Below, piece after piece: positions 19,202 to 29,100 of a stretch of DNA of 50,603 bases. A program made the position numbers and the translations under genes. This DNA comes from Coriobacteriales bacterium. Lineage in GTDB: Bacteria > Actinomycetota > Coriobacteriia > Coriobacteriales > UBA8131. Below the pieces are notes generated by a model. It was not told the DNA's origin. It saw nothing but the letters and a program-made list of their open reading frames with translations, and did not search any database. Where the stretch lies: positions 1-50,603 of the forward strand of contig JAITDU010000002.1 in NCBI GenBank assembly GCA_031282405.1. Direction: 5' to 3'. The first letter of the stretch is position 1, and every line of letters begins with the position of its first letter.

Positions 19202-20320
19202 ATGGAGCAGGACAAGGCCAAGGCCCTGGAGATAACTACCGGCGAGATCGAAAAGAAGTTTGGCAAGGGATCTATCATGCGCTACGGTACAGAAGGGCCG
19301 TTGTTGGGATTGGAGGTCATACCTACCGGCGTGCTGGCCTTGGATGCCGCCTTGGGTATTGGTGGAGTCCCGCGTGGAAGGATTGTCGAGATATACGGCC
19401 CGGAGTCCAGCGGTAAGACAACCCTTGCCCTGCAAATCATAGCTGAGGCTCAGGCCCTCGGCGGAATCGTCGCCTTCATTGACGCCGAGCATGCCCTCGA
19501 CCCCGCATACGCCGCCCGTCTCGGAGTGGATATCGACGAAGTACTGGTCTCGCAGCCGGATACCGGAGAACAGGCACTGGAGATTTGCGACATGCTTGTG
19601 CGTTCCGGTGCTATCGACGCCATAGTCATCGACTCGGTTGCGGCGCTGGTACCTCGGGCGGAAATCGAGGGAGATATTGGCGACAGCACCGTGGGGCTGC
19701 AGGCCAGGCTGATGAGCCAGGCGCTGCGTAAACTGGCCGGCTCGCTTTCCCGCTCCAACACCACCTGCATATTCATAAATCAACTGCGCGAGAAAATAGG
19801 CGTATCGTACGGCAATCCGGAAGTCACTACCGGTGGTCGGGCGTTGAAGTTTTTCGCCTCGGTGCGTATCGATGTGCGCAAGGTCGATCTTATCAAAAAG
19901 AACACCGACATCATCGGCAATCGTGTACGCGCCAAAGTGGTCAAAAACAAAGTCGCGGCTCCATTCAGGCAGGCTGAGTTCGATTTGATGTATGGCCTGG
20001 GAGCATCGAAGGAGGGCTGCATCCTCGATATGGCCGTGGACGAAGGCATAGTCAAAAAGTCCGGTGCCTGGTATACCTACGGCACAGAGCGTCTGGGGCA
20101 GGGCCGAGAAGCCGTTAAAGATTATCTGCGCGAAAACCCCAGTCTGCGAGAGGAACTCGAAATAAAGACGCGCACGGCGCTGGGGCTTTTGGCTGACACG
20201 CCTGCAACGCCTGAATCGGCAACGGAGGCGGCGGTCTCTGAATCGTCTGGAGCGTCTGCGCGTTCGGCAAAATCGACGGCGGTTGCCACCGAGCCAATCC
20301 TGAATGATGCTGTGGCCTGA
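19202..20320 (+). CDS. recA: Recombinase RecA
   Basis: ATP-dependent strand-exchange protein and co-protease for LexA. The ATG at 19202 is preferred to 19190 because GGAGAG lies 4-5 bases before it. Conserved parts in order: [14 protein letters not shown], Walker [27 protein letters not shown], Walker [19 protein letters not shown], the L2 loop [20 protein letters not shown], and the C-terminal domain with [10 protein letters not shown]. The last about 40 residues form a Ser/Ala/Thr-rich tail instead of the usual short acidic end. recX follows 44 bases downstream. Confidence 0.98.
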   Translation: MEQDKAKALEITTGEIEKKFGKGSIMRYGTEGPLLGLEVIPTGVLALDAALGIGGVPRGRIVEIYGPESSGKTTLALQIIAEAQALGGIVAFIDAEHALDPAYAARLGVDIDEVLVSQPDTGEQALEICDMLVRSGAIDAIVIDSVAALVPRAEIEGDIGDSTVGLQARLMSQALRKLAGSLSRSNTTCIFINQLREKIGVSYGNPEVTTGGRALKFFASVRIDVRKVDLIKKNTDIIGNRVRAKVVKNKVAAPFRQAEFDLMYGLGASKEGCILDMAVDEGIVKKSGAWYTYGTERLGQGREAVKDYLRENPSLREELEIKTRTALGLLADTPATPESATEAAVSESSGASARSAKSTAVATEPILNDAVA

Positions 20321-20364
20321 TGTTGGTTTGCGTTGAGCATGACAGCGGAATATGACAGTCCGAC

Positions 20365-20967
20365 ATGGCACTCGAACATGACAGCCTGACATGCGCTGTT
20401 GACACACAGGCACAGGGCACCACAAGTGATGTAGAAATCGCAGGCGACGCAGGCAGGGCAGAAACCACAGATAATGTCGTAGGCAACATAGGCACGATGG
20501 ACGACGCAGGCAGGGCACTGAACAAGATAGTACGCCTGCTCAAGGTACGCGACCGCTCTGTGAACGAAATGAGTCAACGCCTCAAGCGCGATGGCTACAC
20601 CCAAGCGGCCATCGAACGAGCCTTGGATCAGGCGCTCTGTAGCGGTCTTTTGGATGACCAACGCTTTGCGAGGAACTATATCAACGGCAAGCTACGTTCA
20701 GGCTGGGGAGCGGCGCGCATCGAATATGGACTCAGTCGCTTTGGCGTTGACGTGATGTGTCTGGAAGACTACCCAGACGCTTACTTTGACGATCAGTCCC
20801 AATTGGAGCGTGCCCTTGCAGCACTGGCAAAACTGCGACCGACCGCACGCGACAAGCAGGCAGGTAGGTACCGTTTCCTGATCCAGAAAGGTTATTCCAC
20901 ACACATAGTCCGACGAGCGGTCAGAATGGGTCGGAATATCGACGTAGATGCGTATATCGAGGATTAA
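20365..20967 (+). CDS. recX: Regulatory protein RecX
   Basis: Modulator of RecA filaments, built of three-helix repeats. The family pattern is seen in IVRLLKVRDRSVNEMSQRLK, ALDQALCSGLLDDQRFARNY, GAARIEYGLSRFGV and RRAVRMGRNID. The first about 50 residues are low-complexity (Ala/Asp/Thr/Gly) and contain a duplicated DAGRA unit that is an exact 15-base repeat in DNA (20446-20460 and 20503-20517), so translation might begin further in, for example at the ATG before the second DAGRA. Downstream of recA, it should share SOS control. It converges with the pgsA-cinA fusion. Confidence 0.88.
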   Translation: MALEHDSLTCAVDTQAQGTTSDVEIAGDAGRAETTDNVVGNIGTMDDAGRALNKIVRLLKVRDRSVNEMSQRLKRDGYTQAAIERALDQALCSGLLDDQRFARNYINGKLRSGWGAARIEYGLSRFGVDVMCLEDYPDAYFDDQSQLERALAALAKLRPTARDKQAGRYRFLIQKGYSTHIVRRAVRMGRNIDVDAYIED

Positions 20968-20990
20968 AACGCTGGTAGGGCACGGTCACA

Positions 20991-22334
20991 TTATCCGGGC
21001 AGATCAGACAGAGCAACGCACAGCATCTCCAAAGCAGCATGAGTGGCCTGGTCACGGATCTGTTCACGATCACCCTTGAAATGATACCGTCTTGCCCGGG
21101 TGGATAGGTCAGCACAAGCAGGGCGGACATATTGATCGGTTGAAGGCGCAGGGTAAGTCCGGACGTCTGAAGTGTCCCGGGGAATCTGAACAAGCTGCGT
21201 ATAAGGCCTGCGAGCAGAAATCGCTATAGCTATCCAGACGGTACCAACCGGTTTTTCGATGCTACCACCACCTGGCCCGGCAATGCCGGTGATACTGACC
21301 GCCACATCAATGCCCAGCGTATCCAAAGCTCCGATTGCCATCTCCCGGGCAGTCTGTTCGCTTACTGCTCCTTGTTCCCGCAGTGTTGTTGCCGCTACTT
21401 TTAGCCTCTCTTGCTTGACCGCGTTGGTATAACTGACTACAGCGCCAAAAAAGACATCTGATGCTCCCGCAACTGCAGTCAGGGCTGCGGCAACCATACC
21501 TCCGGTACAGGATTCCGCCGTCCCCAGACTGAGGCCTCGCTGTTGTGCCTGTGCTATCACCTGTTCGGCCAGAACTGAGGTACCCTCACACGCAAGACAG
21601 AGACCTGTCTGAGCATCGTCCACAGCAGCAGACTCGACTTTGGGAGCAGGGATGGCAGCAGTCTCGGCGGCAGTGCAGGTGGCAACAGACGAACCCTTGT
21701 TCGGCAGCATGGCCAAAGCTGAACTGAATTTGAAGAGATAGTCGGCCAGTGACAACAGGGTTAAAAGCAAGGCAAGCAACATCACCGCCCATGAGAACAC
21801 ATCAAAAACTGCAAACTGCTGGGGATAGCGCGCCGCCATACTGGGGTTGGATTTGACAATGAACAACAGCACCGCAACAATCTGCGCCAAGGTCTTGATC
21901 TTGCCTAATGAACTTGCGGCTATGACCTGACCTTCGCTGGAAGCCACCATCCTGAGGCCTGAGACAAGAAATTCCCGCGTGATGATGACCAGAGCTACCC
22001 ACGTAGGAAGCCCTCCTAATTCAACCAGCGCCAAGAGTGCCGCCGAGACCAATATCTTGTCCGCCAAAGGATCAAGGAATTTGCCCAACGTGGTGACCTC
22101 GTTGCGCGAACGCGCCAGATAACCATCGACTCGATCGGTAAGTGCCAACAAAGCAAAAACGCCGGCTGCTAACCAGGGTTTTGCAACCTCCAAGATGCCA
22201 CGTACCGAAGTGTCAGGTACCCAACTGGGCCAAGGTGCCAGTATCACAACAATAAAAATCGGTATCAGGGCGATGCGCACCGTCGTGACGATGTTGGCCG
22301 CCGTAAAAATCTGCTTGTAGTTGATCTGTGTCAT
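20991..22334 (-). CDS. Fusion: CDP-alcohol phosphatidyltransferase (PgsA) + CinA C-terminal amidase
   Basis: A single 447-aa chain. The first about 205 residues are a membrane phosphatidylglycerophosphate synthase with the motif D..DG..AR........G...D...D, visible as DRVDGYLARSR then GKFLDPLADK, and several hydrophobic helices. A roughly 45-residue Ala-rich linker leads to a CinA C-terminal (nicotinamide-nucleotide amidase) domain with TAESCTGGMVAAALTAVAG, FGAVVSYTNAVK and VSITGIAGPGGGSIEKPVGTVW. An extra about 28 residues sit before the conserved HFKGDREQIRDQAT. The ATG at 22334 overlaps the rimO stop (ATGA). The two activities (phospholipid synthesis and NMN salvage) are usually on adjacent genes. 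Confidence 0.92.
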   Translation of the reverse strand: MTQINYKQIFTAANIVTTVRIALIPIFIVVILAPWPSWVPDTSVRGILEVAKPWLAAGVFALLALTDRVDGYLARSRNEVTTLGKFLDPLADKILVSAALLALVELGGLPTWVALVIITREFLVSGLRMVASSEGQVIAASSLGKIKTLAQIVAVLLFIVKSNPSMAARYPQQFAVFDVFSWAVMLLALLLTLLSLADYLFKFSSALAMLPNKGSSVATCTAAETAAIPAPKVESAAVDDAQTGLCLACEGTSVLAEQVIAQAQQRGLSLGTAESCTGGMVAAALTAVAGASDVFFGAVVSYTNAVKQERLKVAATTLREQGAVSEQTAREMAIGALDTLGIDVAVSITGIAGPGGGSIEKPVGTVWIAIAISARRPYTQLVQIPRDTSDVRTYPAPSTDQYVRPACADLSTRARRYHFKGDREQIRDQATHAALEMLCVALSDLPG

Positions 22335-24010
22335 CGCGCGTAAAAGACCTCGCCAAACAGGTCGTAGCAAACTGCTTCGTATATCCTGACATCATACCGC
22401 TTGCCGACGACAACATCCCGGCTCTTTTCGTAAGCGCTCTCTGGTTTGAGATAAACCACACCGTCGACGTCTGGTGCCTGGGCCTGACTGCGGCCATAGA
22501 TACCGTCGTCATCGCTCCCACAGACAAGCACTGTAGCGCGGCTGCCGATGTGTGTCGCAGCCTGCGCCATGCCAATGTTATCGCCGATGTCGCGCAGGCG
22601 CTGTGCCCGGACCAGGCGGGTGGTTTGAGACAGATGCCCCGGCAAAGCGGCAGCGACGGTGCCCTGCTCGCGTGAGTAGGCAAAAACACCCAGGTAATCA
22701 AAACGAGCACGAATTACGAAGCGCTCCAACTCCAAGAAGTCAACGTCTTCCTCGCCCGGGAACCCGGCTATCAGTGTCGTACGCAAGGCGACATTAGGCA
22801 GTGCGCGTCGGATTTTGGCAATCAAAGACAGGTATTCATCTTTCGAGCCGCTTCTTCCCATGCTCGTAAGGATACGCCGACTGGCATGTTGGAGTGGCAT
22901 ATCCAGGTAGTTGCAGATGTTGTCGTGCGCCGCCATAACTGCCAGCAATTCATCGCTGATACCCTGCGGTTGTAGGTACATCACACGAAACCAAGTGTTC
23001 GGATAATAAACTGCTAAATATTTTAGCAGTTCTGGCAGATTGGTGGGAACCTGAACAGAAGAGGCAGTTGGGGCATTCGTGACAGGAGCATTCGTGACAG
23101 GAGCATTCGTGACGGGAGCGGCAGCGATCTCGGTGGCAGGAGTCGCCATCGTGACACCGTCGGTGACAGGAGCCGCTCTGGCAGGTAGGGTGGCGGTAGT
23201 GGGGGTGACACGTGTGGCGGTGCCAACGCTGGTATCGGTCCAGATGCCCGTATCCTGACCGATCAGGATTATCTCCCCGACTCCGGTGTTGATAAGCTCG
23301 TCTATTTCTGCGGCTATGGCAGCAAAGGGACGGCTCTTGTAAGGGCCGCGAATCTGCGGGATTGTACAGTAGGTACACGCGCGCGAACAGCCATCCGATA
23401 TCTTAACGTAGGCCCAGGGCTGTACCGTAGTTTCGAGCGACGACTCAAAGGGCAGAGCGGGAACAGCTGACGGATTATCTGCAGAAGGCACATCCAGAGT
23501 ATCCGTCGGGTTGCTTAGAAAAAGTGCAGCTTCAACACCGGGGGCTTGCCCGGTGGATCCCGTAAGCAGTGTGGTGTCAGCGACAGGAGGGTCTGATGCT
23601 CTATGAGTCGACACGGCAGCTCTGGCACCGTGCCGCTCTAAGACCTGGACTATACCACCCTCGTGAGCTACATCGACGAAATCTGCTACTTCGGGCAGTT
23701 CGCCGACCAATTCCGCACCATAACGCGAGGGCAGACAGCCAACCACAAGCAGTTTGGCATTACCCGAACGCAGGCGCTCTCCATCAGCCAACTCAAGGAT
23801 CGTATCCAATGATTCTTCAGTGGCATCTTGGATAAATGCGCAGGTGTTGACGAGAATGAAATCGGCGTTGACGGGTGTCTCGCACCACCTGAATCCAGCC
23901 TGAACAATCAGCTCTTGCATGTGCCGACTGTCAGCTTCGTTCTTGGCGCAGCCCAAGGTGATCAGAGTCACCGTACTGGGAACTACACTCGACTTGTCAT
24001 TATCGGCCAT
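22331..24010 (-). CDS. rimO: Ribosomal protein S12 methylthiotransferase RimO
   Basis: Radical-SAM enzyme that methylthiolates an aspartate of ribosomal protein S12. The N-terminal UPF0004 domain has LGCAKNEADS, NTCAFIQDATEES and VVGCLPSRYG (three cluster cysteines); the radical-SAM cluster is in ISDGCSRACTYCTIPQIRGPYKSRP; a TRAM-like domain ends the protein. The QDTG motif is followed by an insertion of about 65 Thr/Ala/Pro/Val residues (about 23045-23240) with a 15-bp unit repeated three times (23073-23117, VTNAP). A second shorter polar insertion follows the UPF0004 domain. The ATG at 24010 is used; an in-frame TTG lies four codons upstream. Neither has a clear ribosome site. Confidence 0.95.
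   Translation of the reverse strand: MADNDKSSVVPSTVTLITLGCAKNEADSRHMQELIVQAGFRWCETPVNADFILVNTCAFIQDATEESLDTILELADGERLRSGNAKLLVVGCLPSRYGAELVGELPEVADFVDVAHEGGIVQVLERHGARAAVSTHRASDPPVADTTLLTGSTGQAPGVEAALFLSNPTDTLDVPSADNPSAVPALPFESSLETTVQPWAYVKISDGCSRACTYCTIPQIRGPYKSRPFAAIAAEIDELINTGVGEIILIGQDTGIWTDTSVGTATRVTPTTATLPARAAPVTDGVTMATPATEIAAAPVTNAPVTNAPVTNAPTASSVQVPTNLPELLKYLAVYYPNTWFRVMYLQPQGISDELLAVMAAHDNICNYLDMPLQHASRRILTSMGRSGSKDEYLSLIAKIRRALPNVALRTTLIAGFPGEEDVDFLELERFVIRARFDYLGVFAYSREQGTVAAALPGHLSQTTRLVRAQRLRDIGDNIGMAQAATHIGSRATVLVCGSDDDGIYGRSQAQAPDVDGVVYLKPESAYEKSRDVVVGKRYDVRIYEAVCYDLFGEVFYAR
23073..23117. repeat. 15-bp tandem repeat, three copies, inside rimO
   Basis: Three adjacent 15-base units with a single mismatch in the last, encoding VTNAP three times inside the extra loop of RimO. 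The unit length is a multiple of three, so copy-number change keeps the frame. Confidence 0.95.
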
Positions 24011-24042
24011 ACTCAAAGTCAAACAACCACTACGCGATGGTG

Positions 24043-24543
24043 CTAGCGGTAATTTCGATATTGCAGGGGCAGCCCATAGTCCTGTTCCTTAAGAAAGGTA
24101 ATGACCTCCTGGAGGATGTCGCGCTTTGGCGAGAAGACCCGGAGCTTATCTCCTTCTATCTGAACTTTGACGTTCTTGAGCTTCAACCCGCGAATGTCTT
24201 TGTTGATCCGACCGGCTGTGTCTTTGTCAATACCGGCAATAATCTCGCCCAACAGGCGAATCTGCATACCACTCGCCTGTTCAGGCGAACCCCAACGCAG
24301 CGACTTTAAATCAATCGAGCGACGCACGAGCTTACTGTTGAGGATGTCTTGTACCTGCGAGGCCACAAACTCGCTGGGAGCCTTAAGCGTAAACTGTCCG
24401 TTAGACTTATCGAGTTCCAGTGTAGCGCCCGATCCTTTAAGGTCATAACGTTGGATCAATTCCTTCTTTGCCTGCTGCCAGGCATTATCCACCTCCTGCA
24501 TGTCTACTTCCGAGACTATGTCAAAGCTGCTATCCTTTGCCAT
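24043..24543 (-). CDS. YajQ family nucleotide-binding protein
   Basis: A 166-aa member of the YajQ/UPF0234 family, reported to bind nucleotides including cyclic di-GMP in some species. Conserved features are SSFDIVSEVDMQEVDNAW at the N terminus, RYDLKGSGA, and the C-terminal INKDIRGLKLKNVKVQIEGD with VRVFSPK-like LRVFSPKRDILQEVI. The ATG at 24543 is chosen over one 11 codons upstream because AGG lies close before it and because it gives the family's usual beginning. It is one of the few proteins in this stretch without a low-complexity insertion. Located between rodZ and rimO on the same strand. Confidence 0.93.
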   Translation of the reverse strand: MAKDSSFDIVSEVDMQEVDNAWQQAKKELIQRYDLKGSGATLELDKSNGQFTLKAPSEFVASQVQDILNSKLVRRSIDLKSLRWGSPEQASGMQIRLLGEIIAGIDKDTAGRINKDIRGLKLKNVKVQIEGDKLRVFSPKRDILQEVITFLKEQDYGLPLQYRNYR

Positions 24544-24610
24544 CACACCTATCCAATCTGCTAAATAAAATAACAATTAAGAGTAAACCGCCGGGTACTA
24601 ACCCACATTC

Positions 24611-25924
24611 TTAGCCCGCATTCTGGGCGTTTTGTGCAATCGGACGTTGCTCGACGGCCAATTCGAGAATGCCCAGGCCGTTCTCCAGTCCCAACGCCAC
24701 TTCAATACCATTGCGATAGACCTTAACATTGCCGGGTGCTCCGGCCTCAATTCGGCAACTGGATGACACTGTGTAGTTGCCTTGCCATGGCGGCTCGCAT
24801 ATCTCCGCAATCGGAGTTGCTCCATCCACATCGATCTGCAACCATGAGGCCCCGCCACTGACCTCTACTAACAACTCGAACGGGCCATAGCGGTTGTCCT
24901 CGGCGATCTGTTCTTCAATGGCCGGCAAGTTGGAGCCAAGTTCCTCTGCACTGATGCCGGTATCCGTGCTGGACGCCCCCGTGGAGGGGAGATTGGTCGT
25001 CTCGTTGCGAGAACAATTAGAAGCTACCACCGCCCAGGCTATGAGGATGGCCAGAAAAATGACTATCAAACCGATAATCAGAAGAACCGGGCGGTTGAAC
25101 AAAGTTGAGGAGATGCTGGAGAATACTGATGCTCGTGGCGGCTTACCTACATAATCGTTCGTGCGCACCTGCTTGCCCGAGCTGTCGACCAGGCGGCGAT
25201 CTCCTCGGTAGGAACTGCCGGCATAACGAGCCGAACGAAGATTCTCTCCCTGCATCTGCCGCAAGTGCTTTTTGAACTGCTGATCGGTCTGTCTCTTGTC
25301 GCCTGAACCCCAATAAGAACTGCGAGCCTGGTTACGCTTGGCAGCGGTAATAGTCTCACGTTGGTCATCAAGATAATGGTGCTGATAAGCTGTCCGAACA
25401 CCAGCCTCCTCGGAAACTACAGGCTTTTCTCCCCGGCCTACATTTGTGACACTATCTTTCTTGGTAAGTCTGCCGTTGATCCTGCCGACAGCTGGATTGC
25501 CGGCCGATCTGCGAGCCTGGGTAGAGCCATATCTGCTGCTCGAATTGGACGTTATCGGTAAAGTCTCGCCCGCGGGCGCTTCGCCCGGTTCCATCGCGGG
25601 GCCACTGTGTCGGACGGTGCCGGCATCAAGTGCAGTATTCAAACGTCCGTTGCTGGCCAGTCGCCCACCGACTGAGTTCTCGTAGCGGTGGAATTCGCGC
25701 AAGAACTGTTCGGTGATGCGCGTAGAATCCAAGCCCAGATAACGCGCGTATGACGACACCATGTTGCGCGTATACCCCTTATGCGGCATATAGGCGAAGT
25801 TGCTCGTCTCCAATGCTTGGATGATAGACGGGCGGATGCGCAGTTGATCCGAGACATCCTCGATGCTCTCTCCTTTGATGCGCCGAGCCTCCGCCAGGCG
25901 CTCACCAAATGCTGCCTCTGACAA
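24611..25924 (-). CDS. RodZ-like protein (HTH_25, transmembrane helix, DUF4115)
   Basis: Cell-shape protein family linking MreB and the elongation machinery. The N-terminal helix-turn-helix of Cro type is clear (AFGERLAEARRIKGESIEDV, then RPSIIQALETSNFAYMPHKGY). A long polar linker (about residues 85-275) rich in Arg, Ser and Gln leads to one transmembrane helix (VLLIIGLIVIFLAILIAWAVV) and a beta-rich extracytoplasmic domain of DUF4115 type (FELLVEVSGGASWLQIDVDG). A TTG start at 25924 fits best, with GGAGG five bases upstream and the usual 'M-SE-AFGERLAEAR' beginning; an earlier TTG at 25936 lies within that site. Located behind ftsK. Confidence 0.88.
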   Translation of the reverse strand: MSEAAFGERLAEARRIKGESIEDVSDQLRIRPSIIQALETSNFAYMPHKGYTRNMVSSYARYLGLDSTRITEQFLREFHRYENSVGGRLASNGRLNTALDAGTVRHSGPAMEPGEAPAGETLPITSNSSSRYGSTQARRSAGNPAVGRINGRLTKKDSVTNVGRGEKPVVSEEAGVRTAYQHHYLDDQRETITAAKRNQARSSYWGSGDKRQTDQQFKKHLRQMQGENLRSARYAGSSYRGDRRLVDSSGKQVRTNDYVGKPPRASVFSSISSTLFNRPVLLIIGLIVIFLAILIAWAVVASNCSRNETTNLPSTGASSTDTGISAEELGSNLPAIEEQIAEDNRYGPFELLVEVSGGASWLQIDVDGATPIAEICEPPWQGNYTVSSSCRIEAGAPGNVKVYRNGIEVALGLENGLGILELAVEQRPIAQNAQNAG

Positions 25925-26196
25925 CACGACCTCCAAAAAACAACGCGCCTACCTATCAACCATCTGGCAGTTGATGTGCTGAATGGTACCATATCTTGAG
26001 CAGCTTATCACTCAAGGCATTCAGAATATTCAAAGTGCGGATGTATGGAGTGCAAGGTACGCAAGGTGTACGGAGCACACGGGATCTCTTTGGTACACAA
26101 ATTTACAACCCGTGCCAGTTCACAGCGCCGTCGGGCATAATATGCGCAGAGTCTTTTCTGCATATTAAGAAAGCGCGGACGTAGGGCTTACCAACA
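25925..26196. other. Intergenic region between ftsK and rodZ, no gene seen
   Basis: No credible reading frame. A 6-bp inverted repeat (CTTGAG ... CTCAAG) around 25994-26015 is the only structure seen, too weak for a terminator call. A rodZ promoter may lie here. Confidence 0.4.
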
Positions 26197-29100
26197 TCAG
26201 CCAAAGGCACGCAGGGTTTCCAGATCCAAAACATCATCAATCAGCACCTCACGCGGTTTGGAGCCATTAGGCGGTCCAACAATCCCTTTCATCTCCAACA
26301 TGTCCATGATCCGACCGGCACGGGCATAACCCACTTTCAAACGCCGCTGAAGGGTCGACGTCGAACCCAACTGAGCGCTCACGACTATTTCGGCCGCCTC
26401 CCACAGCAAGGGATCGTCGGCACCATATTCATCTGAACCAGCGCCACCGGCGGTCGCAGATGCGCCCCCGGCCTGGGTTTCAAAGATGGACTCGTGATAA
26501 TCGGGGCTTCCCTGCGCGCGCCAAAACTCCACGACGGTCTCAATCTCTGACTCACTCACAAAACAACCCTGGATGCGTACAGGTTTGGAATATTCCGGGC
26601 GAGAGAAAAGCAGATCGCCCAACCCGATCAAGTCCTCGGCCCCCGGAGTGTCCAAAATAACGCGCGAATCAATGCCCGACGCTACCGTAAAGGCAATACG
26701 GTTAACGATATTGGCCTTAATTAAACCAGTGATAACGTTGGTCGATGGCCTCTGCGTAGCTACTATCAGGTGCAGGCCGGCGGCTCGTGCCAACTGTGCC
26801 AGACGGCTGACCGTGGCTTCGACCTCCTTGCCGTTAAGCATCATGAGATCCGCCAACTCGTCTATCACGATGACCAGATAGGGTAAAGTGGCCCGCAATT
26901 CCTCCTGCTCAACAGTGATATCAACCTCGCCTGAATTATCGTGGATCCCCTCGTTGTCCTTGTCAGACCCAGCGGTTGCCAAACGTGCGCGAACAGCCTC
27001 GGTGTCTATCTCGCCGGTCTCTGCATTGGCATCTATGGGCGCGCCAGGCTTGCCTTCTTCGTCAGTCTTAAGCGCATCTTGCGCGGCCCTTGCTTTGGCC
27101 TGCTCGGCGGCCAGTCGGGCAAGGTTGTCGGCTACTTTGGCGTTGAACTGCTTGATATTTTTAACCGCATGCTTCTCAAACAGCTTGAGACGACGATCCA
27201 TCTCGGCTACACACCAGGACAGCGCACTGGCCGCCTGACCGGCATCGGTAACAACAGGCACATAAAGATGCGGGATACCGTTATAGAGCGTGAGTTCCAC
27301 ACGTTTGGGGTCGATCATAATCATCCGCACCTGCTCGGGAGTGGTGCGCATCAAAATAGACATGATGATGGAGTTAATGGCGACGGATTTGCCCGAACCG
27401 GTAGTGCCGCCGATGAGCAGGTGTGGCATACTGGAGAGGTCGGCCACGACCGATTCGCCCTCGACATCCTTGCCAATGGCCAGCGCCAAGGGGCCTGTAC
27501 GGGCCGCCGATAAGACATCGCCCAGGAGCACCATGTTACGGCTATGGTTGGGCACCTCGATGCCCACAAGCGAAGTACCTGGTATGGGCGCTACAATGCG
27601 GATCGCCTCGGCAGCCAGAGCCAGTTGGATGTCGTCTTGAAGGGCGGTAACGCGGTTTAAGCGCACACCCTCGCCCAGACTGACCTTATAGAGCGTAACC
27701 GTTGGTCCGGCTATCCAACCAACCACAGAACCATCGACACCGAACTCCTCCAGTGTCTCCTGCAGACGATTAGCCGTGGAGCGCAGCTCACTGGTGCCGG
27801 CCTTCGTGTTGGCCTTTTCGCGCGAGACATGCAAAAGCTTCATGCTTGGCAGCTCGTAATCATGTTGCGCTCCACACGCCGGCGCGCCGTCAAGGCTTTG
27901 CTTACCTCTATCTCGATCGCCATCAGCGCCCTTGACAGCAGCTCCGGTCAGGCTGCCCGTACGCCCACGACCCTTGTCGGCAGTCTTTAAAGCAGCCTGA
28001 CCGGAGCCATCCGTACCACGTCTGTCGCCCTCAGATTCAAGCAGAACCGTATCTGCCGCTGCCAGCGCTCCTGCTTTTGATTCGGTATCAAGCGATGATG
28101 TGGTGTCAAACGGTGCCTCACGGGACTCCGGATCACCCGACCAATTACCGTCGCCTACGGATTTACCTGCAGGTCCATCGCTCGGCTCCTGCAAGGGACC
28201 GTCTTCAAACACGCCTTGTCTGCCAGTTCTCCTCCGAGTGATGCCCAAATCACCATCAGCACTCGGCTGACGTTGCAACATCGTATGCTCAAGTCGACCG
28301 TTCGCTCTTAGCATCGTGGGCAACATCTGCGGATTGTCAATACCGTAGCCCGCAACCCCAACACCGCCCACGACACCGGGACCACCCGCCGCGGCCAAAC
28401 CGCCCGAGCCACCCACTGCGCCCGAGCCACCGGAAGCGTCGCCTGCCGCAAAGGTAGGTCCGAGGTTATAGGCACTGCCATTCAATCGCTGGACCCCACG
28501 CTGCCCCATGGCCGACTCTTCTTCTCCCTCTGAGCCCGTGGCACGCTTTTCTCCCTTTACGGCGCTTACGATGCGCTCGACTAATCCGGTAATAGACAGG
28601 CCGATGAGGATCAGCCCGACCAGAATAAAGCCACACAGGATAATTAGGGCAATTGTCGAGCCCACAAGCGAAAGTAACGCCCACGCTACCGCGCCACCCA
28701 CATAGCCGCCCTGTGTCATGAGTATTTCCGGTCTGAATAACAGACTGGGGTCGGACGCAGCCTGGGGTGTCAACACCGCAAATATCGAGATCAGGGCCAC
28801 ATAGATGATACCCAGGGCCAGGGCCAGTCGCAGCGGTGAGTTGGGTAGCCGGCGTTTGAGAAAGAACGTGACTGACCAGCCCAACAGTAAAAAGGGCAGC
28901 ACGACAGCACCGATGCCAAAAGCTCTATACAGAAAATCCCCCACTGCGCGAGAACCAAAAGCCTCGCTGGGAAACAAAACAATAACGAAGAGTGCCACGG
29001 CCAAGACCGCGATAATTACTCCTACCAGGTCGTTTCTCACTCGCGACTCCAACAGGGGTTGCCTTGTGGTCGTTTGGACATCTGCTTGATGTGAGGCCGC

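Noticed and set aside
19151-20518. Long minus-strand frame antisense to recA (455 codons)
   Set aside because: Cys/Arg/His-rich shadow of recA and its tail; it would cross the recA start region and has no recognisable domain.
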